A DNA stretch of 64,000 nucleotides from SZUA-368 sp028533045 (GCA_050031985.1 JBNAIG010000018.1:1-64000), one strand, 5' to 3'; counted from the stretch's first letter, positions 33,079 to 42,300 are shown. Notes: generated by a model from the letters alone, not told the origin. Program-made: numbers and translations.

Positions 33079-33546
33079 ATGAAAAGAATTTTTACTCTTG
33101 TTTTATTGGCTTCAACCCTGTTCCTCTGGGCCCAGGAAGGGGAGTACGGTACGGCTCCCGGTAAGGGGAAGATCCTGATCGCCTTTGAGAAAACCCGTTT
33201 TAAATCCGCCCTGGTAGAAGGTCTGGTTGAGAAACTGGAAGGAGAAGGGTATTACCTGAACGTGGTAAACCATCAGAAAGATGGATTGGAGGGAGTGAAT
33301 CCCGCCGATTATGACGGGGTTTTTATTACCAACAGTGGTGTGACCGCCAAGGTAAGGCCGGTGGTCTCCGAATGGCTCGCCGAAAAAGGGCAGCCCGCCC
33401 ATGTTCTGGTTCACACCACTCAACGGAATGACTGGACTCCCGCCGTGGAGGTGGACAGTATAACTTCCGCTTCTTTTAAAAAGCAGGATGACATAGACCG
33501 GCTGGTCGAAGAGTATGCCGCTTTGATCAAGGGACAGCTTCCTTGA
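33079..33546 (+). CDS. Exported flavodoxin-fold protein
   Basis: A 155-residue protein with a signal peptide (MKRIFTLVLLASTLFLWAQ) and a mature domain that follows the flavodoxin fold: strand GKILIAFEK, helix, strand YYLNVVN, then DYDGVFITNSGV and AHVLVHTTQR. The phosphate-binding loop that flavodoxins use for FMN (T-x-T-x-N-T type) is replaced by FEKTRFKSAL, so FMN binding is doubtful. Flavodoxins normally act in the cytoplasm, so export is unusual. It overlaps the following flavocytochrome gene by 3 nt and is probably its electron-transfer or assembly partner. Confidence 0.75.
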   Translation: MKRIFTLVLLASTLFLWAQEGEYGTAPGKGKILIAFEKTRFKSALVEGLVEKLEGEGYYLNVVNHQKDGLEGVNPADYDGVFITNSGVTAKVRPVVSEWLAEKGQPAHVLVHTTQRNDWTPAVEVDSITSASFKKQDDIDRLVEEYAALIKGQLP

Positions 33547-34814
33547 GGCGTTTTGCCCTCCTCGCCGGGGGAATTCTTTTTCCCCTGGTACCCCTTCTTT
33601 TCTACTTCTACGGGAATTTCTATGATCTGACCGAGCCCTATTCTCTCTCCATGATATTCGGGCTTATTTCCTATGTTTATTTCCATGAAGTACTCTTTAT
33701 TGCCGGCCGGATCTCCTTTCTGGACAGGATCTTTGGGCAGGACCGGGTAATGGTGTACCATCGGTATCTGGTGGCGGCAGCTCTCGTCACCGCCTTCCTT
33801 CACAGGCAGATCAAAATGAGCGTATTTAGTTATTCCAGTGGGCAAATCCTGCTGGGAAGCCTGGCTTTTCTTGTTTTTGGAACTCTCTCTCTGGCCTCCC
33901 TCTTTATGGTTATTCCCAGTAGGCTGGGATTCCTTAAGAAAATCAGTCCCGATTATAATCTGATTAAAGGGCTCCATAATCTTTTAGTCCTCGGACTATT
34001 CCTTATGTCTCTCCATGTCTTTTTTGCCTCCTCTACCTGGGAAACATCGTCCAGACTGATTCTTGCGATCCTCATTCCCCTTGTCTCTTTGGGAGCCTGG
34101 ATAAATCTTAAGTTTGTCCGTCCCCTAAAAGGCTGGCAGAGAGGTCTTGTGGTAGGGGAAAACCGTGGGTTAAATGATTCCATACGGCAAATAGGCTTTA
34201 AGGGAAATCTTCCCTCATTCCGGGCGGGGCAGTTCGGTTTTTTTCGCTTTGTTGACCCGTCCCTGTCCCGGGAAGAGCATCCCTTTAGCTTCTCCTCCGC
34301 TCCGGAAGAGGTGGGGGGCAGCATTACAGTCAAAGCTCTGGGCAATTATACCCGGTCCCTGGCTGATTTAAAGCCCGGTACTCCGGTCGTGCTGGACGGT
34401 CCCTACGGCCGGTTCACTTTGGAACCCGATTCGGACAAGCCCTTGATAATGATAGCCGGGGGAATCGGCATAACTCCTTTTTATTCCCAGTTGAAGAGCG
34501 GCGAGTTAAGGAATGATCGGGAAGTACTGCTCATTTGGGCTGTGAAAAGACGGGAAGATTTGGTTTACGATGAAGAATTAATCGGCCTTGCCCAAAAGAA
34601 GAATCTCACCTACCTCCCCCTCATCCGTCATGAAGAAGGGAAGGAAGTCCCTACAATTACGGCAGAATTCATCAAGAGTCATCTGAATCAGCCCCCCCTT
34701 AATTATACGGCTTATTTTTGCGGTTCCCCGGTCATGTTCAAATCCTTAAAAAGGGAATGGAAAAAATTGGGGATATTACCGAGGGACGTCCATTACGAGA
34801 AATTTTCTCTTTAA
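33543..34814 (+). CDS. Ferric reductase-like transmembrane flavoprotein
   Basis: A 423-residue membrane oxidoreductase. The first 190 residues hold about six helices with histidines placed as haem ligands: FHEVLF, YHRYLV, FLHRQIKM, HNLLVL and SLHVFF. The C-terminal half is a ferredoxin-reductase module with an FAD region EHPFSFSSAP, an NAD(P) loop AGGIGITPFY and a terminal YFCGSPVMFKSL. It should move electrons from cytoplasmic NAD(P)H across the membrane through haem. Translation starts at a TTG overlapping the upstream stop (TTGA), indicating coupling. The acceptor may be the exported flavodoxin-fold protein or ferric iron. Confidence 0.87.
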   Translation: MRRFALLAGGILFPLVPLLFYFYGNFYDLTEPYSLSMIFGLISYVYFHEVLFIAGRISFLDRIFGQDRVMVYHRYLVAAALVTAFLHRQIKMSVFSYSSGQILLGSLAFLVFGTLSLASLFMVIPSRLGFLKKISPDYNLIKGLHNLLVLGLFLMSLHVFFASSTWETSSRLILAILIPLVSLGAWINLKFVRPLKGWQRGLVVGENRGLNDSIRQIGFKGNLPSFRAGQFGFFRFVDPSLSREEHPFSFSSAPEEVGGSITVKALGNYTRSLADLKPGTPVVLDGPYGRFTLEPDSDKPLIMIAGGIGITPFYSQLKSGELRNDREVLLIWAVKRREDLVYDEELIGLAQKKNLTYLPLIRHEEGKEVPTITAEFIKSHLNQPPLNYTAYFCGSPVMFKSLKREWKKLGILPRDVHYEKFSL

Positions 34815-34830
34815 TCATTATTATGGGAAA

Positions 34831-34848
34831 AGGGAAGCAATCTTCCCT
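34831..34848. terminator. Hairpin after flavocytochrome gene
   Basis: A 7-bp stem AGGGAAG / CTTCCCT with a 4-base loop, 16 bp after the stop. TATAAT immediately follows (34848-34853) and could be the -10 box for the chemoreceptor downstream. Confidence 0.45.
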
Positions 34849-34889
34849 ATAATGTCTTAAAGTTAAAAATATCCCTAACGGAGTTCTCC

Positions 34890-35966
34890 ATGTTTTATAG
34901 TCTGATTATTCTATTTTTATCTCTTTTTTTGATAGTTTTTATTGTCCTGTACAGAAAGGAGTCTCGTCAAAAGAAGGAATTAGAGATGCTCCTGGCGGAG
35001 CTTCAGGAAAAATCCTCCGAGGAACAGGAGCGTGTGGAATACGGGAATGACACAAAACTGATATACGAAAAAGCCATTGGTGCCAAGAACGGTTTTAATG
35101 AAATCCTTGATGGCGCAGCGGAGGTAGGTAAAATGACCGCCGAGAAAATGGCGGTGGTTGAAGAAGCGGCCGAGTCTGCGTCACATATTGTGGCGAGTGT
35201 GGAGCGTATCACCAGTGAAATGAGCCGTTATTCCGAGTCCTTTCAAAAATCCATTCCCCAATTACAGAGTTTTATTGAAAACACTTCGGCCCTGAGGAAT
35301 CAGTCTGAAGAGATGAGGAGCTGTTCTCTTTCCCTGCAGGATAAACTGACTCAAGGGGACCGGACCATAGATCAGACTGTGGAGTCTATTGATAAAATAG
35401 AGGAATCGGCCAAGGCCATTGAAGCGAGCCTGGGGGAAATCTCTTCCATAGCGGATCAAACGAATATTCTTGCCATGAATGCCGCTATCCAGGCGGCCCA
35501 TGCGGGAGAATCGGGGAAGGGGTTTGCCGTAGTGGCCGGAGAGGTAAGGAAACTGGCTTCCGATACGGGCGCCATGGTTACGGCTATTACCGCTCTGATA
35601 AAGGACATTTCCGAACGGATTTCCACGGGCAAGGAGCTTTCGGAAAAGACCGAACGGATTTTTAGGGATATTTTACAGGGAATCGGAGAGTCTCACGAAA
35701 TGATTGGAGCCATAGATAAGGATTTAGCCGGTCAGATGGTCCTGGCGGAGCGAATGATTCCCGAAGTTCAGGGATTCTCCCACAAAATGCATGAGCTGAA
35801 TGAAATGGCTCTGGAAGAGAGTGGCAAATCGGATAGAATTGAGCAGGATATGGCAAAAATAGCCCAGACTTCCGAATCTATCCATTTGGCGGAACAGGAG
35901 CTGATTCGGAAGGATTACGAAGTACTGGCCCTTATTGATGAATTGATTCATGAGGCCGAGGAGTAA
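34890..35966 (+). CDS. Methyl-accepting chemotaxis-like protein, single TM
   Basis: A 358-residue protein with one N-terminal membrane helix (about residues 3-22), no periplasmic sensor, and a coiled-coil signalling domain. The hairpin tip reads SIADQTNILAMNAAIQAAHA and continues to VVAGEVRKLASDTG. It should couple to CheA/CheW as a cytoplasmic sensor tethered to the membrane, perhaps reading an internal or membrane redox state. It follows the ferric-reductase-like gene by 75 bp, so a functional link is possible but unproven. Confidence 0.85.
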   Translation: MFYSLIILFLSLFLIVFIVLYRKESRQKKELEMLLAELQEKSSEEQERVEYGNDTKLIYEKAIGAKNGFNEILDGAAEVGKMTAEKMAVVEEAAESASHIVASVERITSEMSRYSESFQKSIPQLQSFIENTSALRNQSEEMRSCSLSLQDKLTQGDRTIDQTVESIDKIEESAKAIEASLGEISSIADQTNILAMNAAIQAAHAGESGKGFAVVAGEVRKLASDTGAMVTAITALIKDISERISTGKELSEKTERIFRDILQGIGESHEMIGAIDKDLAGQMVLAERMIPEVQGFSHKMHELNEMALEESGKSDRIEQDMAKIAQTSESIHLAEQELIRKDYEVLALIDELIHEAEE

Positions 35967-35983
35967 CCATAGGTAAAAGGCAA

Positions 35984-36011
35984 TTGACTTTCTCAAAGTA
36001 AACTATATGAT
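35984..36011 (+). promoter_or_regulatory. Candidate sigma-70 promoter of yeiH-like gene
   Basis: TTGACT, 16 bases, TATGAT. The predicted transcription start lies about 13 nt before the ATG at 36031. Confidence 0.5.
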
Positions 36012-36030
36012 GTTCTCAGGAGTACTAGCC

Positions 36031-36993
36031 ATGAAATCAACCCTGTTCGGTATTGTCATATGTGTTGCTTTGGGGATCGTGTCCCGTTTTCTCGCCTCAT
36101 TTCTCCCTTTGGGGCAGGTCATGACAGCCATTCTTCTGGGGATTGTTTTAGGGAACCTGATAACCCTTAATAAAGAGCAGAATAAGGGAGTTACCTTTTG
36201 TGAGAAAAAGCTCCTGCCCCTGGCTATCGCCCTCATGGGGTTCAATCTGGACTATAAGGTGGTGACCCAAATGGGGATTCCTATGGTAGTTATTATTATT
36301 CTCACAATTCTTATTACCATCGCCTCCGCCCTGGCTCTGGGGAAACTCTTTAGGATTGATCGGGAAATGAGCCTTTTTTGCGGAGTGGGAAACGCCTTTT
36401 GCGGCAGCTCTGCCATTGCGGCCGTTCAAAGCGTAACCGACGGGGACGAGGAGAAGGCGGGGGTATCTATTGCTCTGGTTAACCTTTTGGGGACTGTGGG
36501 GATGTTTGCCCTGCCCGCAGCGTTTCGTTTTCTGATTCAAGTCAGTGATTTTCAGGCCGGGGCTTTTATCGGGGCGGCTCTTCAGGCGGTAGGGCAAGTA
36601 ACTGCGGCAGGATTCTCACTGAATGATAATATAGGAGAGGTTGCGGTAATTGTTAAAATGTGTCGTATTCTCATGCTCACCCCCTTACTGCTTTTCCTGA
36701 ACTTTTGGAAAGGAAACGGGGGAAAGCTGAGTGTTCCTCCCTACATCCTCTTTTTTATTCTCTTTTCTGTGGTGGCATCCTTCCGGTTCATCCCCCCGGG
36801 GCTTAAGGAGGGACTTCATTTTGCAGAAAAGGCTTTTCTTACGGTGGCCATGGCGGCGGTGGGAATGAAAACCTCCCTTAAAAATCTTTCCCGGGAGGGA
36901 GGGGATGCTTTATTAACCGGACTGGGCAGCTGGATGTGCCAGCTCTTCTTTCTCTCTTTTGCTTTTTTGTTTCTTGGGAAAGTGCTGTTTTAA
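36031..36993 (+). CDS. YeiH/PSE family putative sulfate exporter
   Basis: A 320-residue membrane protein of the UPF0324/YeiH family with about 10 helices. Signature stretches are LPLAIALMGFNLDY, FCGVGNAFCGSSAIAAV and GMKTSLKNL. Members are called sulfate exporters on thin evidence, so the substrate is uncertain. The frame extends 8 codons further upstream, but ATG at 36031 has AGGAG 8 nt upstream and is chosen. The stop overlaps the convergent GGDEF gene by 4 bp. Confidence 0.85.
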   Translation: MKSTLFGIVICVALGIVSRFLASFLPLGQVMTAILLGIVLGNLITLNKEQNKGVTFCEKKLLPLAIALMGFNLDYKVVTQMGIPMVVIIILTILITIASALALGKLFRIDREMSLFCGVGNAFCGSSAIAAVQSVTDGDEEKAGVSIALVNLLGTVGMFALPAAFRFLIQVSDFQAGAFIGAALQAVGQVTAAGFSLNDNIGEVAVIVKMCRILMLTPLLLFLNFWKGNGGKLSVPPYILFFILFSVVASFRFIPPGLKEGLHFAEKAFLTVAMAAVGMKTSLKNLSREGGDALLTGLGSWMCQLFFLSFAFLFLGKVLF

Positions 36994-38780
36994 TGTAATG
37001 TTGATATGAGATTTCTCCCATCGTGCTTACTTTTGTAAAGGGCCATATCTGCTAATTTTAGTAGGTCACTCTGTTTTTGGTTCCTATCGGGTACCATCGT
37101 AGCAATTCCGATGCTAAGGGTTAGATTGGACGCGGCAGATGAATATTCATGGGGGATTTCAAGGTCTTCTATGGCTTGGGTGATGCGTTTTCCCACTTCA
37201 AGGGCTCCTTCCGAATCGGTATCGGGAAGTATGATTGTAAATTCTTCCCCTCCGTAACGGGCGACAAAATCATGGGGGCGTGAGACTGACTTCTGAAGGG
37301 CTTCGGCCACATCCCTTAAACAGTCGTCTCCAGCTTGATGTCCATAAGAATCATTATACTGTTTAAAATAGTCAATATCGCACATTAGGAGGGATATTTG
37401 ATGCCTGCTGCGGGTGTGGTGCTTCCAGTGGTCCGATAGGTTGGCATCAAAGAAGCGGCGGTTATATAGTCCTGTCAGTCCATCGGTTTTACTTATCTCT
37501 TCCAATTCACGGTTGGCTTTTATAAGAGCTTCCGTTCTTTCTTCTACCTTTGTCTCCAGTTGGGTTGAATATTTTCGTTCCGCTTCCATCTTTTCGTTTT
37601 TTATTGTGTTGATACGGTCCGAGAGGGCTAGGGACAGGAGAAAAACTTCTAGAGTTGAGCCGATATGAGGTATGAATTCAAGCAGGGGGATATTGCCCAG
37701 GATACCCAGATTTCGGAAATTGAAAAGCACAGCGCTCAGGAGGAAAATCGTCCAGGCAAGGGTGTAGTAACGGGCGATCTTTAGTTTTTTTATCCAGGCA
37801 TTGATGCCGGCTGATAAAAGAAAGACCGGCCCCAAGGTTGCGGAGAAGTACCAAACCGAATACATACCTGCCACATAGCCCGATGTGATGCTTAATATCA
37901 GTCCCAGGGCGCTTCCTGCAACGAGAAGAAGAATCAGTTTATCAATTATGGGAAGGCAGTTTTTCTTCGTATTTAGAAAGCTTCGGCAAAAAAGGCCGCC
38001 GAAGAGAAAGGTCAAGTTATAGAAAATAGGCTGTTCCAGGTTGGCCATAAGGGGAGAGTTAGGCCACAGGTACATGGTATCCAGCCGGTTTGCTCCCATT
38101 AGGGCGAGGACAAATGAGGTAAGGTAAAGAACGTAAAAAAGATAATTCCGGTCCCTGAGAAAAATAAAAAGGAAGAAATTATATAGAGCCATAGCTCCCA
38201 TTATTCCAAAGTAAAGTCCCAGGAACCACTGCTCCCTGTTAATTTTTTCTGCGAGGGCGATCGGAGTTAAGAGATTCAGGGATATAAGTAAGTTTCCGGT
38301 GCTTTCGAAACGCATGTAGACGGTTGTTTCCGAGTGGGGTGGCAGTGACAACTCTCTGACAAAATTATGATATTTCATGCTGTTGTTCTGAAGAGGATAG
38401 TAGTCTCCGCCCGTTCCCTCAGCAACTATATTTTCGGAGCGATAGACATAGTATTGGATATGGTCGATGTGGCCATAGTCATTTTCCAGAATCATCGTCT
38501 GCTCTTTATTGTGTGGATTCCCGATGGTGAAGGCTGTCCAGTAAGCTCCAGCTACACGGCCAAAGCTGGGTTTCTTTTCATTAGACGGAGTTAGATCGCC
38601 TTGTTTATCGAGGGTAATAATATCGGCAATATCCAGAGTGCCTACTTCGTCGGACAGATAGCGGAGATGAAAACCGGGGAAATAGGTTGTCCCAATGTTA
38701 TCAAGGATAATGGCGGAATCAGCATAGAGGAAAGCGGATGCGAAAAAGAGAAAGACAATTAACCTTTGCAATTTATTCAT
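36990..38780 (-). CDS. 7TMR-DISM diguanylate cyclase
   Basis: A 596-residue sensor enzyme. It has a signal peptide, an extracytoplasmic 7TMR-DISMED2-type jelly-roll (about residues 25-180), seven transmembrane helices (about 185-385), a short coiled coil, and a GGDEF domain (about 430-595). The active site reads GGEEF and the product-inhibition site RPHD lies five residues before it, so both catalysis and feedback look intact. It should make c-di-GMP in response to an external ligand, perhaps a carbohydrate, as jelly-roll sensors often do. Confidence 0.92.
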   Translation of the reverse strand: MNKLQRLIVFLFFASAFLYADSAIILDNIGTTYFPGFHLRYLSDEVGTLDIADIITLDKQGDLTPSNEKKPSFGRVAGAYWTAFTIGNPHNKEQTMILENDYGHIDHIQYYVYRSENIVAEGTGGDYYPLQNNSMKYHNFVRELSLPPHSETTVYMRFESTGNLLISLNLLTPIALAEKINREQWFLGLYFGIMGAMALYNFFLFIFLRDRNYLFYVLYLTSFVLALMGANRLDTMYLWPNSPLMANLEQPIFYNLTFLFGGLFCRSFLNTKKNCLPIIDKLILLLVAGSALGLILSITSGYVAGMYSVWYFSATLGPVFLLSAGINAWIKKLKIARYYTLAWTIFLLSAVLFNFRNLGILGNIPLLEFIPHIGSTLEVFLLSLALSDRINTIKNEKMEAERKYSTQLETKVEERTEALIKANRELEEISKTDGLTGLYNRRFFDANLSDHWKHHTRSRHQISLLMCDIDYFKQYNDSYGHQAGDDCLRDVAEALQKSVSRPHDFVARYGGEEFTIILPDTDSEGALEVGKRITQAIEDLEIPHEYSSAASNLTLSIGIATMVPDRNQKQSDLLKLADMALYKSKHDGRNLISTLH

Positions 38781-38907
38781 TTCAAACCTTACTTGCAGAA
38801 TAGATTGTATTATTTTCTATTAATCTTAAGGGCTGGAAACAGAATTTACAATGGTTAATTACCATTTCCCCCTCCCCGGGTTGGGGAGAGGAATCTGGAA
38901 GGGAGTG

Positions 38908-40410
38908 TTACATCAGTTTGTTTCTAATCTCCGCACTTACGTAGTCCAGAATGGCTACGGTTACGGCAATGAACCAGACCGCAATACCGGCGCTCCGATA
39001 GTCGAGAAGCCGGATGTACTGTACCAGCAAGAACCCGATACCACCGCCTCCAACCATACCGATTACCGTAGACATACGCACATTGATGTCCCAGCGGTAG
39101 ATGGAAAAGGAGATGAAGGGCGATATCATCTGAGGGATGACCGCAAACATGATGGTCTGAAGCCGACTGGCCCCGGTGGCCTGAATCGCTTCGATCGGCC
39201 CCTGGTCAATGCCTTCAATCGCTTCGGAGTAGAGCTTACCCAGAGCAGCGATAGTATGAAGGGTGAGGGCAACGATACCCGCAAAGGGGCCCAACCCTAC
39301 CCAGACAACCGCAATGAGTGCCCAAATAAGGGGTTCGATACTTCGCACGATATTCAGGATAGTTCGGGTCAGGTAGTAGAAAAACATGGTGACCTTTGAA
39401 CCGGCCATAATATTACGGGCCGCAAGGAAGCTAATGGGTATGGAGAAGATAATACCGAATACGGTAGCCATCATTCCCATAAAGATGGTCTCCACCATTC
39501 TGTCTATCGTCTGAAGGAGAGCCTCACTGGCTTTTAAGGGACCAACCGGTGTAATCTGGCGGGCCTCCAGGGTGTGATAGAAAGGGCCTTTCGCGCTGGG
39601 GGGAGTCAGCTGGTAGGGCATGGTCATCTCAAACTCAAAGCTTCCCTGACTGTCGGTGGTCAGAATAAGGTACTGGCCGTTTTCCCGGGGGCGGAATTCG
39701 TTTCCAATGGGGTCTTCCCACCAAATCTCCGTTTCCCTATTGGGCTCAAAACCACTTCCGCTTACCTTTATCCGGGTTCCGGGAACCATTTGGTTGTTTT
39801 TGTCGCGCTGGGAAAGTTCGCCAAAGTTCGGCTCACTCATGATATACGGCTGCCCTTCTGCTACAGTTTCCCTTACGGGAGCCTCGCCCTCACCGGCCAG
39901 AATCATGGCCTTGGCATCAAGAACTTCCGTGTCCCGTTCGAAGGCCGCATCCCAGGGCCACATGATACGGGAGAGGGGAGGAAGGGCTTCGGGTGCCTGT
40001 TTTACCATCTTTACCAGATCGATTTCGGAAATCTGCCATCCCTGGATAAAAAAGCCTATGAGGATTAGGGCAAATATTCCTGTGGAGGGTTTCTTTTTAT
40101 CTTTGGCGCAGCGGTAGGCATCATAGATCCCCAGAAGCCAGAGAGCCAAAAGAATAAGAGAGGCCATAACCATAAAGGCCGGTCTTCGCTCAAAGGCGCG
40201 TACCAGAGCGGGCCAACCAACGCCTGCGCGGCGGCCCAAATCGGCGGCCAGGCTGTGGAGAATGGCTGTCATGGTTATAAAGGAGAGGAGAATGAGAAAA
40301 CCCCGGCGGATTTGACGGGCCAGAGCCTGTCCCAGGCCGGGAACGACGAGGGAGGCCGCAGCGGCAAGAACCGAAGGAACCTTAACGTTTATTTCTTTGT
40401 CCTGGCTCAT
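38908..40410 (-). CDS. phnE: Enlarged PhnE permease with extracytoplasmic domain
   Basis: A 500-residue protein, about twice the usual 260-280 of PhnE. The C-terminal half (about residues 290-500) is a normal permease: FGIIFSIPISFLAARNI, then RSIEPLIWALIAVVWVGLGP and the EAIEGIDQGPIEAIQATGAS coupling loop. The N-terminal half adds a TM2-like start (VVPGLGQALARQ), more helices and an external beta-sandwich (about 200-280) with GTRIKVSGSGFEPNRETEIW, similar to IPT/Ig-like domains. It forms the channel of an importer with PhnC and PhnD. It overlaps phnC by 4 nt. Confidence 0.87.
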   Translation of the reverse strand: MSQDKEINVKVPSVLAAAASLVVPGLGQALARQIRRGFLILLSFITMTAILHSLAADLGRRAGVGWPALVRAFERRPAFMVMASLILLALWLLGIYDAYRCAKDKKKPSTGIFALILIGFFIQGWQISEIDLVKMVKQAPEALPPLSRIMWPWDAAFERDTEVLDAKAMILAGEGEAPVRETVAEGQPYIMSEPNFGELSQRDKNNQMVPGTRIKVSGSGFEPNRETEIWWEDPIGNEFRPRENGQYLILTTDSQGSFEFEMTMPYQLTPPSAKGPFYHTLEARQITPVGPLKASEALLQTIDRMVETIFMGMMATVFGIIFSIPISFLAARNIMAGSKVTMFFYYLTRTILNIVRSIEPLIWALIAVVWVGLGPFAGIVALTLHTIAALGKLYSEAIEGIDQGPIEAIQATGASRLQTIMFAVIPQMISPFISFSIYRWDINVRMSTVIGMVGGGGIGFLLVQYIRLLDYRSAGIAVWFIAVTVAILDYVSAEIRNKLM

Positions 40411-41198
40411 GCCTTACCCCCTGTAATGGACGGACCGGCACTTACCCGCTCCGCCTCTTCTCCGTAAATTTCTTTAAATTCTTCATCGGTCATATTGCGA
40501 ATGTCTTCGCCCGTACCCCGGTAAACCACCTTACCGTCTCGCAGGCCGATAACACGGGTGGCGTAGCGCTGTACCAGGTCCAGGTAATGGAGGCTGCAGA
40601 TAACGGTAATACCGTCTTCTTTATTCAGTTTTTCCAGGTCTCCCAGGATGGTGTGGGCCAGAACCGGATCCAGACTGGCTACCGGTTCGTCGGCCAGAAT
40701 AATATCGGGCTCCTGCATGAGGGTACGGGCAATCCCGACTCGCTGCTGCTGCCCTCCGGAGAGTTCGCTGGCCCGTTTCTGGGCCTGTTCGGTCAAGCCG
40801 ACTCTGTCCAGGGCAGCTATAGCCTTATCCCTGTCTTCTTTAGAAAAGCGATATGTCATTCCCTTCCAGTTATCCATATAGCCCAGACGGCCGGAAAGGA
40901 CGTTATTCATTACGGAAAGCCGCTTTACCAGGTTAAAATGCTGGAAGACCATGCCGATTTTTCGGCGGATGGGGCGGAGCTCTTTGGGGCTCAAAGCGGC
41001 GATATCGGTCCCGTTCCAGAGGATTTCTCCTCCCGTGGGATCGAGCAGTCGATTGGTACAGCGGAGTAGAGTGGATTTTCCCGATCCGGATAGACCGATG
41101 ATTACCAGGAATTCTCCCTCTTCCACGTCAAAACTGACACCCTTCAAAGCCTGGGTGCCGTCATCGTAGGTTTTTGTCAGATTCTTGAATTGGAGCAA
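40407..41198 (-). CDS. phnC: Phosphonate-type ABC transporter ATPase PhnC
   Basis: A 263-residue ABC ATPase. Walker A is GLSGSGKSTLL, the Q-loop region is MVFQHFNLV, the signature is LSGGQQQRV and Walker B is IILADEPVASLDP. The family-specific stretch SVMNNVLSGRLGYM marks PhnC. It powers import of phosphonate, phosphite or a related oxyanion. It lies 82 bp after phnD, separated by a terminator-like hairpin, and overlaps phnE. Confidence 0.93.
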   Translation of the reverse strand: MLQFKNLTKTYDDGTQALKGVSFDVEEGEFLVIIGLSGSGKSTLLRCTNRLLDPTGGEILWNGTDIAALSPKELRPIRRKIGMVFQHFNLVKRLSVMNNVLSGRLGYMDNWKGMTYRFSKEDRDKAIAALDRVGLTEQAQKRASELSGGQQQRVGIARTLMQEPDIILADEPVASLDPVLAHTILGDLEKLNKEDGITVICSLHYLDLVQRYATRVIGLRDGKVVYRGTGEDIRNMTDEEFKEIYGEEAERVSAGPSITGGKA

Positions 41199-41232
41199 AT
41201 GAATGCCTCCTTACTTTTTTTATAAACGGAAA

Positions 41233-41270
41233 AACCCCTTCCCGGTAAATTCCGGAAAGGGGTTCGGTAT
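41233..41270 (-). terminator. Terminator/attenuator between phnD and phnC
   Basis: On the minus strand, stem AACCCCTTTCCGG / CCGGGAAGGGGTT (one mismatch) followed by a short T run. Placed inside the operon, it would make binding protein in excess over transporter. Confidence 0.75.
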
Positions 41271-41280
41271 TAAGCTATAA

Positions 41281-42183
41281 TTATTCGCCCATCAGGCTGG
41301 CGGCGTCAACACCGGCGGCCTGGAGAACCTGACGGAAAGGATCGTAAAAATCGTCCTGATGTCTTTCAAGTTCTTCCCAGGAGTAAGCCTTGTTAAGAGC
41401 TTCAACGCCCTCTTCATCGGCAGCGATTTCAAGAATAGCGTTGATGAGCTTTTCTCTTACATCTTCGGGAACGCTGGGGTGGAACTGCACACCGTCGTTG
41501 GGAATGGGAGCGGATACTTCAATTACCACAACCTTGTCCATTACGTCGGGATAGTCTTCCTGAATTCTGGTACGGGCGTCTACATAAGTAGCACCGGCAT
41601 CAACATCACCGTTGTATACGGCGGTAACAACACCGGAGTGACCGCCGGCATCGATGATTTCGGTAAGGTCAGAAGCGGGGTCGATTCCGTTGGCTCTCAT
41701 GGTAAGGGAGGGGATAATCCAACCGGAGGTAGAGAGGGGGTCGGGACGACCAAAGGTTTTACCGGCCAGGTCGGCGAGAGAGGTAATTCCCGTATCGGCC
41801 CCGGCAATGATCTGACCGTCGTAGAAGGGACGGCCGTAGCGTACGCTAATCAGTTCCGCTTCGGCAACACCGCGGTCGGCGGCAACTACGTAGGCAAAGG
41901 TAGCCAGAGACGCCATGTGGGCGCTGGGGGGATTACTGGAGAGAGCTTCAATAACTCCCGCATATTCGGTAGCGACACTGGCTTCAACAACCAGGCCGGT
42001 TCTTTCATAAATCATGTCGGCAACAATTTCACCACCGGCTGCAATGTCCTGGGTGTCGTTGGAAGGAACGAAGGACCAGATAATGGGGTTGTCTTCGGTT
42101 CCCAATTCAGCTTCCTGCGATCCTTCTGCAAAAAGAGCAGCGGAAAGCGTAAAAGCAATCAGCAAAAATAATAGTTTCTTCAC
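41281..42183 (-). CDS. phnD: Phosphonate/phosphite-type substrate-binding protein PhnD
   Basis: A 300-residue periplasmic binding protein with a signal peptide (KKLLFLLIAFTLSAALFAEG). Family stretches: WSFVPSNDTQDIAAGG, DLAGKTFGRPDPLSTSGWIIP and GDVDAGATYVDAR, the latter two forming the ligand cleft of PhnD/PtxB-like proteins. It delivers a phosphorus oxyanion to PhnE/PhnC. Start: the frame reaches ATG at 42210, but AAGGAGG (42192-42198) lies inside that extension and points to GTG at 42183. Confidence 0.92.
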   Translation of the reverse strand: MKKLLFLLIAFTLSAALFAEGSQEAELGTEDNPIIWSFVPSNDTQDIAAGGEIVADMIYERTGLVVEASVATEYAGVIEALSSNPPSAHMASLATFAYVVAADRGVAEAELISVRYGRPFYDGQIIAGADTGITSLADLAGKTFGRPDPLSTSGWIIPSLTMRANGIDPASDLTEIIDAGGHSGVVTAVYNGDVDAGATYVDARTRIQEDYPDVMDKVVVIEVSAPIPNDGVQFHPSVPEDVREKLINAILEIAADEEGVEALNKAYSWEELERHQDDFYDPFRQVLQAAGVDAASLMGE

Positions 42184-42198
42184 GGCAAATGCCTCCTT

Positions 42199-42213
42199 AT
42201 TGTGTCCCACAAT
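42199..42213. promoter_or_regulatory. Inverted repeat at phnD ribosome binding site
   Basis: ATTGTG-TCC-CACAAT, a perfect 6-3-6 repeat touching the phnD Shine-Dalgarno sequence. It could be an operator or an RNA hairpin that limits ribosome access. Confidence 0.4.
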
Positions 42214-42300
42214 TATGAATGATTTGTTAGAACAGGAAAAGTAATTATTGCCTTTTAAATCGTTTTTTTACTAAAAAAAAGGAAAAAATACCCCTTTTAA

